A DNA stretch of 62,385 nt, taken from JAWOHX01 sp046484975. Its GTDB lineage: Bacteria; Bacillota; Clostridia; DUPQ01. The stretch spans positions 1 through 62,385 of the forward strand of contig JAWOHX010000103.1 in NCBI GenBank assembly GCA_046484975.1. The letters run 5' to 3'. This document shows, in pieces, positions 7,944-15,878 of this stretch (position 1 is the first letter of the stretch; each line of letters starts with the position of its first letter). The translations under genes were made by a program, and so were the position numbers. The notes beneath the pieces were generated by a model. It was not told the origin of the DNA, did not search any database, and worked only from the letters and a program-made list of their open reading frames with translations.

Positions 7944-8877
7944 CCAGGTCCTTGTAAAAATCGAATATGTGGGCATCTGCGGCTCCGACATCCATTATTA
8001 CGAACATGGCAGGATTGGGGACTTCGTGGTCTCTTTTCCCATGATTCTTGGACATGAGTGCGCCGGGGAGATCGTGGAGGCTGGGAAATCTGCAAAGGGC
8101 TTCCAAAGGGGTGACAAGGTGGTCATCGAGCCGGGGTACGGCTGCAGGGTCTGTGACATGTGCAAACAGGGAAAATACAACCTTTGCGGGGACATGACGT
8201 TCATGGCCACCCCGCCTGTGGACGGAGCCTTCTGCGAGTATGTGGCATATCCCTGTGACATGGTGTATCCCTTGCCGCCTGGGCTTTCCTCCCTGGAAGG
8301 TGCACTGGTGGAACCCCTGGCCATTGGTGTTTATGCGGCTGAAAAAGCCGGTGTGGTTCCGGGAATGGATGTATTGGTCCTTGGGGCTGGTTGCATCGGG
8401 ATTCTCACCATGATGTCCTGCAAGGCCTACGGGGCAAGGTCCGTGGGCATCACGGACCTGAATGGCTTCAGGTTGGAAAAAGCGAGGGAACTGGGCGCGG
8501 ACGAGACTTTTTTGGCCGGGAAGAAACAGCTGCGGGAAAACTTCTTTGACGTGGTCATTGATTGCGCCGGAGTTGAGGAGACACTGGCCCAGGGCATCAG
8601 GGCTGTAAAAAAGGGAGGCAAGGTGCTTCTTGTGGGGCTGGGCTCCGAAGGGGACATTCCCCTGGACATCCACCGGGCTGTTTCAAAGGAAATATCAATT
8701 GATACGGTTTTCAGATACAGGAATGTATTCAAAAAGACCATTTCCCTTATTGCCGGGGGGAAAATCGATGTCAAGGGAATCGTGACCCACACCTATCCGC
8801 TGGAAGACATCGGCAAAGCCTTCGCCTTTACGGCAAACAACAAGGGAAAGGTGCTGAAATCTGTTGTCAGGATATAA
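7870..8877 (+). CDS. Zinc-dependent sorbitol/L-iditol 2-dehydrogenase-like enzyme
   Basis: A 335-aa medium-chain dehydrogenase. The catalytic zinc site is CGSDIHYYEHG plus GHECAGEIVEAG, the structural zinc site is CRVCDMCKQGKYNLC, and the Rossmann motif is VLGAGCIGI near residue 165. The YYEHGRIGDFVV stretch is typical of sorbitol/xylitol-type dehydrogenases that oxidise polyols with NAD+. I choose ATG at 7870 (GGAGAAGGTGAAC upstream) over an in-frame ATG at 7855, because family members start directly with MKA. No polyol uptake genes are nearby, so the substrate is inferred from the family only. Confidence 0.85.
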   Translation: MKAAVLTGIKEMEIRDVPVPVAKDDQVLVKIEYVGICGSDIHYYEHGRIGDFVVSFPMILGHECAGEIVEAGKSAKGFQRGDKVVIEPGYGCRVCDMCKQGKYNLCGDMTFMATPPVDGAFCEYVAYPCDMVYPLPPGLSSLEGALVEPLAIGVYAAEKAGVVPGMDVLVLGAGCIGILTMMSCKAYGARSVGITDLNGFRLEKARELGADETFLAGKKQLRENFFDVVIDCAGVEETLAQGIRAVKKGGKVLLVGLGSEGDIPLDIHRAVSKEISIDTVFRYRNVFKKTISLIAGGKIDVKGIVTHTYPLEDIGKAFAFTANNKGKVLKSVVRI

Positions 8878-8880
8878 AGA

Positions 8881-8967
8881 TGGTGCGAGAAGCGGGACTC
8901 GAACCCGCACGTACTTTCGTACACTAGAACCTGAATCTAGCGAGTCTGCCAATTCCACCATTCTCGC
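8881..8967 (-). tRNA. tRNA-Leu (anticodon CAG)
   Basis: The minus strand folds as a class II tRNA. Acceptor GCGAGAA pairs with TTCTCGC, the discriminator is A, and CCA is encoded. The D arm contains GGAATTGGCAGAC. The anticodon arm CTAGA-TTCAGGT-TCTAG gives anticodon CAG. A long variable arm (GTGTACGAAAGTACG) and the T-loop GGTTCGAGTCC follow. It is a single gene, antisense to the surrounding protein genes. Confidence 0.96.
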
Positions 8968-8978
8968 ACGCAAGTTAT

Positions 8979-9007
8979 ATTATAATGAATTTATCCGCCC
9001 AATACAA
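8979..9007 (-). promoter_or_regulatory. Promoter of tRNA-Leu
   Basis: On the minus strand: TTGTAT (9007-9002), a 17-nt spacer, and TATAAT (8984-8979). The -10 lies about 12 nt before the mature tRNA 5' end. Confidence 0.7.
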
Positions 9008-9043
9008 TAGAAAGTTTTAGAAAATTAAATGAAGGTGACTGTG

Positions 9044-10441
9044 ATGAACAAATTGTTTGAAGACTACAAGAAGCAGTTGAGGGACAAACGCATTGCCGCC
9101 GTGGGGCTGGGGATCAGCAACAGGCCCCTGGTGAAATACCTGGCGGACCAGGGCATGGAGGTAACCGGCTTCGACAATGCATCCTATGAAAAACTTAAGG
9201 ATTTCGTCGATGAATTCAGCCGGTACAAGAATGTGCGGTTCTTCCTCGGGGAAAATTGCCTGGATGAGCTCTCAGGCTTCGACGTCATCTTCAAGACTCC
9301 GGCCATGCGGCCGGACCTGAAGCCTTTCCTCAGGGAGATCAATCGCGGTGCTGTATTGACAAGTGAGATTGAGGCCTTGATCGAGAACTGTCCTGCTGAA
9401 ATATTTGCGGTCACAGGAAGCGACGGAAAAACCACGACAACGACCCTGATCGGCATGATGCTGGAAGAACAGGGGTACAAAGTCTGGGTGGGGGGAAACA
9501 TTGGAACCCCTCTTTTCGACAAGCTGGACGAGATTGATGAGGACCATAAGGTGGTCCTGGAGCTGGGTTCCTTCCAGCTGCAGACCCTGAAGAAAAAAAG
9601 CCCCGGAATATCCGTCATCACCAACATATCCCCGAACCACCTGGATTTCCACCTGTCCATGGAGGAGTATGTGGATTCGAAAAAAAACATATACAAGCAC
9701 CAGGACGGGTCGGGCAGGCTCATCCTCAATCTGGACAACGAAACCACCAGGGGCTTCAGGCATGAGGCAAAAGGGGAGGTCTTGTTCTTTTCCATCCGTG
9801 AAATCCCTGAAAAAGGCGCATATATGAAGGAAAGCAAGCTTTATCTGCGGGACGGATCCAGGGATACATTCCTGATGAACGCAAGCGAAGTCAAACTGAA
9901 AGGGCTTCACAACATCGAGAACCTCCTGGCCGCCATCACAGCCGTTGACGGCCACGTGGATCCGGAAAGCATCCGGAAGGTCGCCTCAGGCTTCATGGGA
10001 GTGGAACACAGGATGGAATATGTCAAGGAAGTCAACGGGGTCTCCTTCTACAATGATTCCATCGGAAGCACCCCCACGAGGACATGTGCGAGCCTGCAGG
10101 CCTTTGACGGGAAGCTTATCCTGATTGCAGGAGGATACGACAAGCACATCCCCTATGACATCATGGGGGAGCTGATTGCGGAAAAGGTGAAAGCCCTGGT
10201 CCTCATCGGGCAGACCGGGCCACTGATCAAGCAAGCCTATCTGAAGGAAACGGAAAAAAGGAACTTAGCACCCGTACCCATCGTGGAGGCGGACAGGCTG
10301 TCCGAAGCCGTACAGGAGGCATTCAAACTGGCCGTGAAGGGGGACACGGTGATCCTGTCCCCGGCCAGTGCCAGTTATGACATGTTCCCGAATTTCGAGA
10401 TCCGTGGGAAATTGTTCAAGGATTGTGTGAACAGACTCTAG
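9044..10441 (+). CDS. murD: UDP-N-acetylmuramoyl-L-alanine--D-glutamate ligase
   Basis: A 465-aa cytoplasmic peptidoglycan ligase that adds D-Glu to UDP-MurNAc-L-Ala. It shows the Rossmann-like N-domain (AAVGLGISNRPL), the ATP-binding TGSDGKTTTTTLIG near residue 127, GGNIGTPLF, the NISPNHLDFH central-domain motif, and a C-terminal ILSPASASYDMFPNFE block. ATG at 9044 has GAAGGTGA 5 nt upstream. An in-frame ATG at 9029 is possible but has no comparable ribosome binding site. murD stands alone here, apart from any dcw cluster, and is followed by glpK after 27 nt. Confidence 0.95.
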   Translation: MNKLFEDYKKQLRDKRIAAVGLGISNRPLVKYLADQGMEVTGFDNASYEKLKDFVDEFSRYKNVRFFLGENCLDELSGFDVIFKTPAMRPDLKPFLREINRGAVLTSEIEALIENCPAEIFAVTGSDGKTTTTTLIGMMLEEQGYKVWVGGNIGTPLFDKLDEIDEDHKVVLELGSFQLQTLKKKSPGISVITNISPNHLDFHLSMEEYVDSKKNIYKHQDGSGRLILNLDNETTRGFRHEAKGEVLFFSIREIPEKGAYMKESKLYLRDGSRDTFLMNASEVKLKGLHNIENLLAAITAVDGHVDPESIRKVASGFMGVEHRMEYVKEVNGVSFYNDSIGSTPTRTCASLQAFDGKLILIAGGYDKHIPYDIMGELIAEKVKALVLIGQTGPLIKQAYLKETEKRNLAPVPIVEADRLSEAVQEAFKLAVKGDTVILSPASASYDMFPNFEIRGKLFKDCVNRL

Positions 10442-10468
10442 ACCTGCGAAGGGATTCGAAAGGCCTGT

Positions 10469-11965
10469 ATGAAGAAATACATCATTGCATTTGACCAGGG
10501 AACCACAAGCTCAAGGGCTGTGGCTTTCGACCGGGAAGGTACGCTGGTGGCCATCAAGAACAAGGAGTTCCCGCAGATTTTCCCCCGTCCCGGATGGGTG
10601 GAACACAATCCTGAGGACCTTGTCTCCAGCCAGTTGTCTGCTTTCAGGGATCTTCTGAAGGAAAACGACATACTTCCACAGGAAATCGACTCCATCGGAA
10701 TCACCAACCAAAGGGAAACCATCGTGGTATGGGACAGGACCACCGGCCTGCCTGTCTACAATGCCATCGTCTGGCAGTGCAGAAGGACAGCCGCCATCTG
10801 CGAGGATCTCAAGGCCAGGGGGTATGCGGAAACAATCCGCTCAAGGACGGGCCTTCTTCCGGATGCATATTTCTCCGCCACGAAAATCCAATGGATCCTG
10901 GACAACGTGGAGGGTGCCAGGGAACGGGCGGAAAAGGGTCAGCTGATGGCCGGGACAGTGGATTCCTGGCTGATATTCAATATGAGCGGCGGCAGCATCC
11001 ATGTGACGGACATCACGAATGCATCAAGGACCATGCTTTTCAACATCATCCATCAGGAATGGGACCCGGAACTGCTTCGCATGATGAATATTCCTGCAGG
11101 CATCCTGCCGGAAGTCAGGGGATGCTCGGAACCCCTGGGCCATTATGACTGCGACGGCGTCAGGATTCCCGTCTGCGGATGTGCGGGAGACCAGCAGGCC
11201 GCCCTTTTCGGCCAGCTCTGCCTGGATTCCGGGGACACAAAGAATACTTACGGGACGGGGTGTTTTCTTTTGATGAACACCGGGAAAGAGCCCGTTTTCT
11301 CCGGCAGCGGTCTATTGACCACCGTCGCCTGGAGAATTGGAGGAGACATCAGGTACGCCCTGGAGGGCAGCGTCTTCAATGCGGGCTCCTCCATCCAATG
11401 GCTCCGGGATGAGCTGGGAATCATTGCGGACGCGGCTGAAAGCGAAGGGTTTGCCAGGCAGGTGGAGGACACAGGCGATGTTTACTTTGTTCCGGCTTTC
11501 ACAGGATTGGGGACACCCCACTGGGACATGTATGCCCGGGGAATCCTCATTGGAATCACCCGGGGGACCAACAAATGCCATATCATCCGGGCAACACTGG
11601 AATCCATCGCTTTCCAGAGTGACGACGTCCTGACCTGCATGAAAAAGGATTCCGGCCTGGAAATGGGGACACTGAAAGTGGACGGCGGCGCCAGCAGGAA
11701 TGGCTTTCTGATGCAGTTCCAGGCGGACCTTCTGGGAGTCCGGGTGTTTCGACCGAAAATCACCGAAACCACCGCCTTGGGGGCGGCTTTCCTGTCCGGA
11801 CTGCATACGGGGTTCTATGAAAGCACAGACACCCTGAAAAAAATCTGCAGGGCGGACATGATATATTATCCGGGCCGGGACGAGAGTTTCCGGGAGAAGG
11901 CGAGGAAACGATGGTCCATGGCGGTGGAGAAGGCAAAGGGGTGGGCCATGGTTGACAAAAAGTAA
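10469..11965 (+). CDS. glpK: Glycerol kinase
   Basis: A 498-aa FGGY-family kinase that makes glycerol 3-phosphate. It begins with the ATP-binding IAFDQGTTSSRAV and contains GWVEHNPEDL, ITNQRETIVVWDR, NAIVWQCRRTA and the C-terminal VDGGASRNGFLMQFQADLLG. A histidine in FNIIHQEWD lies where Gram-positive GlpK proteins carry the HPr-phosphorylated histidine, so PTS control is plausible. Neither glpF nor glpD is adjacent. The next gene is another glycerol-phosphate-related enzyme with its own promoter. Confidence 0.95.
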   Translation: MKKYIIAFDQGTTSSRAVAFDREGTLVAIKNKEFPQIFPRPGWVEHNPEDLVSSQLSAFRDLLKENDILPQEIDSIGITNQRETIVVWDRTTGLPVYNAIVWQCRRTAAICEDLKARGYAETIRSRTGLLPDAYFSATKIQWILDNVEGARERAEKGQLMAGTVDSWLIFNMSGGSIHVTDITNASRTMLFNIIHQEWDPELLRMMNIPAGILPEVRGCSEPLGHYDCDGVRIPVCGCAGDQQAALFGQLCLDSGDTKNTYGTGCFLLMNTGKEPVFSGSGLLTTVAWRIGGDIRYALEGSVFNAGSSIQWLRDELGIIADAAESEGFARQVEDTGDVYFVPAFTGLGTPHWDMYARGILIGITRGTNKCHIIRATLESIAFQSDDVLTCMKKDSGLEMGTLKVDGGASRNGFLMQFQADLLGVRVFRPKITETTALGAAFLSGLHTGFYESTDTLKKICRADMIYYPGRDESFREKARKRWSMAVEKAKGWAMVDKK

Positions 11966-11978
11966 GGCATTTCCCACG

Positions 11979-12007
11979 TTGACCTTGCCATTGGATGTTG
12001 ATATAAT
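11979..12007 (+). promoter_or_regulatory. Promoter for the glycerophosphodiesterase gene
   Basis: TTGACC at 11979-11984, a 17-nt spacer, and TATAAT at 12002-12007, about 50 bp before the start codon. Confidence 0.7.
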
Positions 12008-12059
12008 GGCCTTACAATGCAGGCATGCATTTTTTTCACAGGAGAATATTTGAGAGGAT

Positions 12060-12809
12060 GTGGTTACATTGATATCAAAAACGCTGGTATATGCCCACAG
12101 GGGCGCATCCGGGACGATGCCCGGCAACACCATGGCAGCTTTCGAAAAAGCTTGTGAGATGGGTGCCGACGGGGTGACGGCGGATGTGCTCTTTTCAAAA
12201 GACCATCACATCATGGTCCACCATGAGGCAGGTCTCGGGCAATCGGATGTGGGCAAAGGAAAAATAAAGGACCATACCTGTTTTGAACTGAGGAAATTAG
12301 ACATGGGCGTATGGTTCGGAGAATCATTCAAAGGGCAGAAAATGCCATATATCGAGGAACTTCTGGAATTCATCAAAGACAAGAACATGAAACTGAACAT
12401 CGAACTGAAAGCAGGAAGCCCCCATGATGCAGGCATCGAGGAGAAACTCGTGAGCATCGTTCACAAATACGGGGTGGAAGACCAGGTGGTTTATTCCTCC
12501 ATCAACCACTACTGTCTGGTTTTCATCAAGAAGCTGAACCCACAGGCAAAGATTTGCGCCATCACCCTGTGCACCATGGTAAACCCCTGGGAATACCTGA
12601 AACTGCATGATTTCGACGGATACGAGCCCCATTACCTGTCCATCCACGAGAAAGTGATTGAAAAACTGAAGAACAGAAACATCTTCGTCAATGTGCACAC
12701 GGTCAATGACCATGCCCACATGGAACGCCTGGTCAAGGCAGGCGCTTCCGCCATCATCACGGATGTCCCGGACAAGGTCATCAGGATCAGGGACGGCCTT
12801 GCCGGCTGA
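12060..12809 (+). CDS. Glycerophosphodiester phosphodiesterase family protein (divergent)
   Basis: A ~249-aa TIM-barrel protein of the GDPD family, which cleaves glycerophosphodiesters to glycerol 3-phosphate and alcohol. It has AHRGASGTMPGNTMAAF at the N-terminus, LNIELKAGS in the middle, and NVHTVNDHAHMERLV...ITDVPD at the end. The usual metal site motif (Glu-x-Asp-Val) reads GVTADV, so the first Glu is Thr, and the usual HD reads HHE. Activity or metal use may therefore be altered. The start is uncertain: GTG at 12060, or TTG at 12069 which has a better-spaced GAGAGGA. Position after glpK fits glycerol-phosphate metabolism. Confidence 0.82.
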   Translation: MVTLISKTLVYAHRGASGTMPGNTMAAFEKACEMGADGVTADVLFSKDHHIMVHHEAGLGQSDVGKGKIKDHTCFELRKLDMGVWFGESFKGQKMPYIEELLEFIKDKNMKLNIELKAGSPHDAGIEEKLVSIVHKYGVEDQVVYSSINHYCLVFIKKLNPQAKICAITLCTMVNPWEYLKLHDFDGYEPHYLSIHEKVIEKLKNRNIFVNVHTVNDHAHMERLVKAGASAIITDVPDKVIRIRDGLAG

Positions 12810-12820
12810 CGAAATATATA

Positions 12821-12849
12821 TGGACAACCCACTACATATAGGGTATAAT
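12821..12849 (+). promoter_or_regulatory. Promoter of the uracil permease leader
   Basis: TGGACA at 12821-12826, a 17-nt spacer, and TATAAT at 12844-12849. It initiates a ~145-nt leader before the permease ATG at 13000. Confidence 0.7.
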
Positions 12850-12873
12850 TTTTTTAAAATAGAATATGTAGTA

Positions 12874-12965
12874 CCTTTAAACTGGTCCAGAGAGGCTTGA
12901 AAGGTTGAATAGAAGACGTTCTTTTATTTGGATATTTAAGTGCTTTCCGGTCATGGGAAGCACTT
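12874..12965 (+). promoter_or_regulatory. PyrR-binding leader (pyrimidine attenuator)
   Basis: The RNA segment at 12874-12905 contains GGTCCAGAGAGGCTTG flanked by CCTTT and AAAGG. This matches the conserved PyrR-binding stem-loop (UCCAGAGAGGCU) of Firmicutes pyrimidine genes. Downstream is a strong hairpin AAGTGCTTTCC (12938-12948) / GGGAAGCACTT (12955-12965), but it is followed by ATATATATAC and not by a U-run. PyrR with UMP would favour the downstream hairpin and lower permease expression. Whether this hairpin ends transcription or blocks translation is unclear. Confidence 0.78.
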
Positions 12966-12999
12966 ATATATATACAAATTTAACAGGGGGATATTGCAT

Positions 13000-14253
13000 A
13001 TGACAGAAAAAAGCAAGTTGGGCGGCAAGGAGTTCCTGCTCGGTTTCCAGCATCTCTTTGCCATGTTTGGGGCGACGGTCCTGGTTCCGGCACTGACAGG
13101 CCTGAATCCTTTGGTGGCCTTGTTCACCGCCGGTATCGGAACATTGATCTTCCACCTGGTCACCAAGGGGAAGGTGCCGGTTTTCCTGGGCTCGAGCTTT
13201 GCATTCATTGGCGGAATCGCCACCGTGACCGGAATGGGCACGGAAGCCGGGGTCACACCCGAAGGCATCGCAAAAGCCGGGGGAGGGATACTTTGCGCTG
13301 GTCTATTGTACCTTGTGCTTTCAGCCCTGGCATATTTTGTGGGCGTTGAAAGAATTAAAAGCTTTTTCCCGCCGGTGGTCACCGGACCCATCATCATGGT
13401 CATTGGCCTTTCGCTGGTCCCCGTCGCCATCTGGGGAGCAGAGGGCAACTGGCTGGTTGCCACCTTCACCGTTCTCGTCATTGTCGCGGTCATGCTGTTT
13501 ACGAAAGGTTTCTTCAAACTGGTCCCCATCCTGATTGGCATCGTGGCGGGGTACGTGTTGTGCGTCATACTGAAACTTATCGGCGGCCCGGACCTTGTGG
13601 ATCTGTCGGTGGTTGCCAATGCGGACTGGTTCAGCTTCAAACAGATAGCTGAAGGCACCTTCTTCTACCTGCCAAAATTTGACTGGGCGGCCATCACCCT
13701 GATTGCCCCCGTGGCCATCGTGACCTTTGTCGAGCACATGGGTGACATCACCACCAACGGAACCGTTGTGGGCAAGAACTTCCTGGTCGATCCCGGACTC
13801 CACAGGACCCTTCTCGGGGACGGGCTTGCCACCATGTTCGCAGGATTTTTTGGAGGCCCCGCCAACACCACCTATTCTGAAAACACCGGCGTGCTGGCCG
13901 TCACCAAGAACTACAATCCCGCCACACTTCGGATTGCCGCCATATTCGCCATCCTGCTGAGCATATTCGGAAAATTCGGCGCCATCATCAGCACCATCCC
14001 CGGACCTGTCATGGGAGGCATCAGCATCATCCTTTTCGGCATCATCGCCAGCGTCGGCCTGCGCACCGTTGCCGAGGCGGAGCTTGACTTCGCCCACTCC
14101 AGGAACCTCGTCATCGTCGCCCTGGTCCTGGGGCTTGGCATCGGCATCAGCTCCATCGGGGGGATTACCATCGGAAGCATCAACCTGTCGGGTCTCTTCA
14201 TCGCGGCCATTGTGGGTATCGTGTTCAACAAACTGCTACCCAAGGACATTTAA
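13000..14253 (+). CDS. uraA: Uracil permease (NCS2 family)
   Basis: A 417-aa integral membrane protein with about 12-14 membrane segments, of the nucleobase/ascorbate NCS2 (UraA/PyrP) family. Family motifs are FQHLFAMFGATVLVP at the N-terminus, FLGSSFAFIGG, the central FVEHMGDITTNGTVVGKNF, and PANTTYSENTGVLAVTKNY. The PyrR-type leader upstream makes uracil the likely substrate. ATG at 13000 follows ACAGGGGGATATTGCAT, and I reject the in-frame opening near 12940 because it runs through the leader. A terminator follows at 14275. Confidence 0.93.
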   Translation: MTEKSKLGGKEFLLGFQHLFAMFGATVLVPALTGLNPLVALFTAGIGTLIFHLVTKGKVPVFLGSSFAFIGGIATVTGMGTEAGVTPEGIAKAGGGILCAGLLYLVLSALAYFVGVERIKSFFPPVVTGPIIMVIGLSLVPVAIWGAEGNWLVATFTVLVIVAVMLFTKGFFKLVPILIGIVAGYVLCVILKLIGGPDLVDLSVVANADWFSFKQIAEGTFFYLPKFDWAAITLIAPVAIVTFVEHMGDITTNGTVVGKNFLVDPGLHRTLLGDGLATMFAGFFGGPANTTYSENTGVLAVTKNYNPATLRIAAIFAILLSIFGKFGAIISTIPGPVMGGISIILFGIIASVGLRTVAEAELDFAHSRNLVIVALVLGLGIGISSIGGITIGSINLSGLFIAAIVGIVFNKLLPKDI

Positions 14254-14274
14254 GGCAACAGACTGTCTTTCAGG

Positions 14275-14313
14275 CACGGGTTGATGATATAATCAACCCG
14301 TGTTTGTTTTATT
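14275..14313 (+). terminator. Rho-independent terminator after uraA
   Basis: Perfect 11-bp stem CACGGGTTGAT (14275-14285) / ATCAACCCGTG (14292-14302), loop GATATA, then TTTGTTTTATT. Confidence 0.88.
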
Positions 14314-14346
14314 CATAAGGATTTAGACAGGGAAAGGATGGCCGGC

Positions 14347-14916
14347 ATGCCAAGGGTCATCGCGGGAACCGCAGGAGGGCGACATCTGAAGACACCGGAT
14401 GGAAGGGGTACCAGGCCAACCTCGGACAGGGCGAAGGAGGCGCTGTTTAGCATCCTCCATCCATTTCTGGACGAAAACACCCGGTTCCTGGATCTTTTCG
14501 CCGGATCCGGGGCCATCGGCATAGAGGCCTTGTCCAGGGGTGCCCGGGATGCGGTGTTCGTGGATGAAGGCAGGGCATCCATCCGGCTGATCCATGCCAA
14601 TCTGGATGCCTGCGGGTTTTTGGAGCGTTCAAAAGTCTTGGAAATGGAGGTCATGAGGGCACTGGACCTGCTGGGAAAAGGGGGGGAGGCCTTTGACATT
14701 GTTTTCCTTGATCCTCCCTATATCAAAGATTATGCCCGGCCCTGCATTGAAAAAATCATCTGCTGTGGTATAATTACAGAAAGAGGAATCCTTGTCGCAG
14801 AGCATGAGAAAAGCCATCCGCCCCCTGATGAAATCCTTGGTTACCATTCCTATGACAGGAGGATTTACGGGATTTCCGGCTTTTCTTTCTATAGAAAACG
14901 GAGGAAGGAAACTTGA
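14347..14916 (+). CDS. rsmD: 16S rRNA (guanine(966)-N2)-methyltransferase
   Basis: A 189-aa SAM-dependent methyltransferase. MPRVIAGTAGGRHLKTP at the start, RPTSDRAKEALFSIL, the SAM site LDLFAGSGAIGIEALSRGA at ~45-63, and the catalytic FLDPPY at ~123 identify RsmD. ATG at 14347 is preferred: AAAGG lies 9 nt upstream, and the family starts at this point. ATG at 14338 has no room for a Shine-Dalgarno. The gene overlaps coaD by 4 nt. The rsmD-coaD pair is conserved in Firmicutes. Confidence 0.93.
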   Translation: MPRVIAGTAGGRHLKTPDGRGTRPTSDRAKEALFSILHPFLDENTRFLDLFAGSGAIGIEALSRGARDAVFVDEGRASIRLIHANLDACGFLERSKVLEMEVMRALDLLGKGGEAFDIVFLDPPYIKDYARPCIEKIICCGIITERGILVAEHEKSHPPPDEILGYHSYDRRIYGISGFSFYRKRRKET

Positions 14917-15404
14917 AAGTATGGATTTGTCCCGGAAGCTTTGACCCGGTGACCATGGGCCACATGGACATCATCGAGAGGGCGTCGGGCATGTGCGACA
15001 GGCTCATCGTCGCCATCGGCGCCAACACATCCAAAAAGTGCTTTTTCCCGTTGGAGGAGAGGGTGGAGCTCCTCAGGAAAGCACTGTCTTGTTTTCCTAA
15101 TGTGGAGGTGGATTGTTTCAAAGGCCTTCTGATCAGGTATGCAAGGGAAAAAAAGGCGGTGGGGATTGTCAAAGGGTTGAGAGCGGTATCGGATTTTGAA
15201 TATGAGTTCCAGATGGCCTTGCTCAACAAAAGGCTGGATGAGAAAATCGAGACGGTTTTTCTCATGACCAGCATCAACTATTCGTTCTTGAGTTCCAGCG
15301 CGGTCAGGGAAATCGCATCAAACGGCGGGGACATCGAAGGGCTGGTTCCGGATACTGTCAGACAGCAGATAATCAATAAATTATATGATGGTGGTGAAAA
15401 ATGA
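14913..15404 (+). CDS. coaD: Phosphopantetheine adenylyltransferase
   Basis: A 163-aa nucleotidyltransferase that makes dephospho-CoA. PGSFDPVTMGHMDIIERA contains the TxGH motif near the N-terminus, KGLRAVSDFEYEFQMALLN is mid-protein, and YSFLSSSAVREIA is near the C-terminus. The start is TTG at 14913 with GGAGGAAGG upstream. It overlaps rsmD and the following coiled-coil gene by 4 nt each, so the three are translationally coupled. Confidence 0.95.
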   Translation: MKVWICPGSFDPVTMGHMDIIERASGMCDRLIVAIGANTSKKCFFPLEERVELLRKALSCFPNVEVDCFKGLLIRYAREKKAVGIVKGLRAVSDFEYEFQMALLNKRLDEKIETVFLMTSINYSFLSSSAVREIASNGGDIEGLVPDTVRQQIINKLYDGGEK

Positions 15405-15829
15405 TGGTGGTACATGAAAGACTGGCAAGCCTTGAGCGGATCATCGAGGAGGCGAAGCACATTCCCTTCACAACAAAGGTGTCCGTTGACAAGGAAGAGG
15501 TCAACGCCTTGCTCAATGAAATCAAATTGGCTTTGCCGGATGAATTGAAGCAGGCCAAATGGATCAGCGAGGAACGGCAGAAAATCATTCTGGAAGCCCA
15601 CATGGAGGCGGAAGGGATCATTGCAGAGGCAACGTCCAGGGTCGAAGAACACGAGATCACCAGAATGGCCAGAGAGAAAGCGGAGAAGCTGGTGGAGACC
15701 GCTAAAAAAGAAGCCGACCAGGTGAGAATGGCATCCCGGGAATATGCCGACACCCTTCTTGGGAACATACAGGACGAATTGACAAGAATGACAGACACCA
15801 TCAACAGGAACAGGGAAGAGTTGAAATGA
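15401..15829 (+). CDS. Coiled-coil protein of the coaD neighbourhood (unknown function)
   Basis: A 142-aa protein, mostly alpha-helical. Long charged heptads run from about residue 45 to the end (for example MAREKAEKLVETAKKEAD), resembling the stalk of ATP synthase subunit b or V-type subunit H. Proteins of this kind commonly follow coaD in clostridia and are labelled ATPase-like without proof. It has no membrane segment, so it is not an F0 b subunit. The 4-nt overlap with coaD implies co-expression. Function unknown. Confidence 0.7.
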   Translation: MMVVHERLASLERIIEEAKHIPFTTKVSVDKEEVNALLNEIKLALPDELKQAKWISEERQKIILEAHMEAEGIIAEATSRVEEHEITRMAREKAEKLVETAKKEADQVRMASREYADTLLGNIQDELTRMTDTINRNREELK

Positions 15830-15878
15830 GAAAATACCCCCAGAACGGCAAAGAAACCAATGGGAAGGGTCGCCCCGG

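Noticed and set aside
12940..12999. Longer N-terminus of the uracil permease.
   Set aside because: It runs through the leader hairpin; ATG 13000 has a GGGGG site and the family start.
15401..15829. ATP synthase F0 subunit b.
   Set aside because: Coiled coil looks similar, but there is no N-terminal membrane helix and no atp genes nearby.
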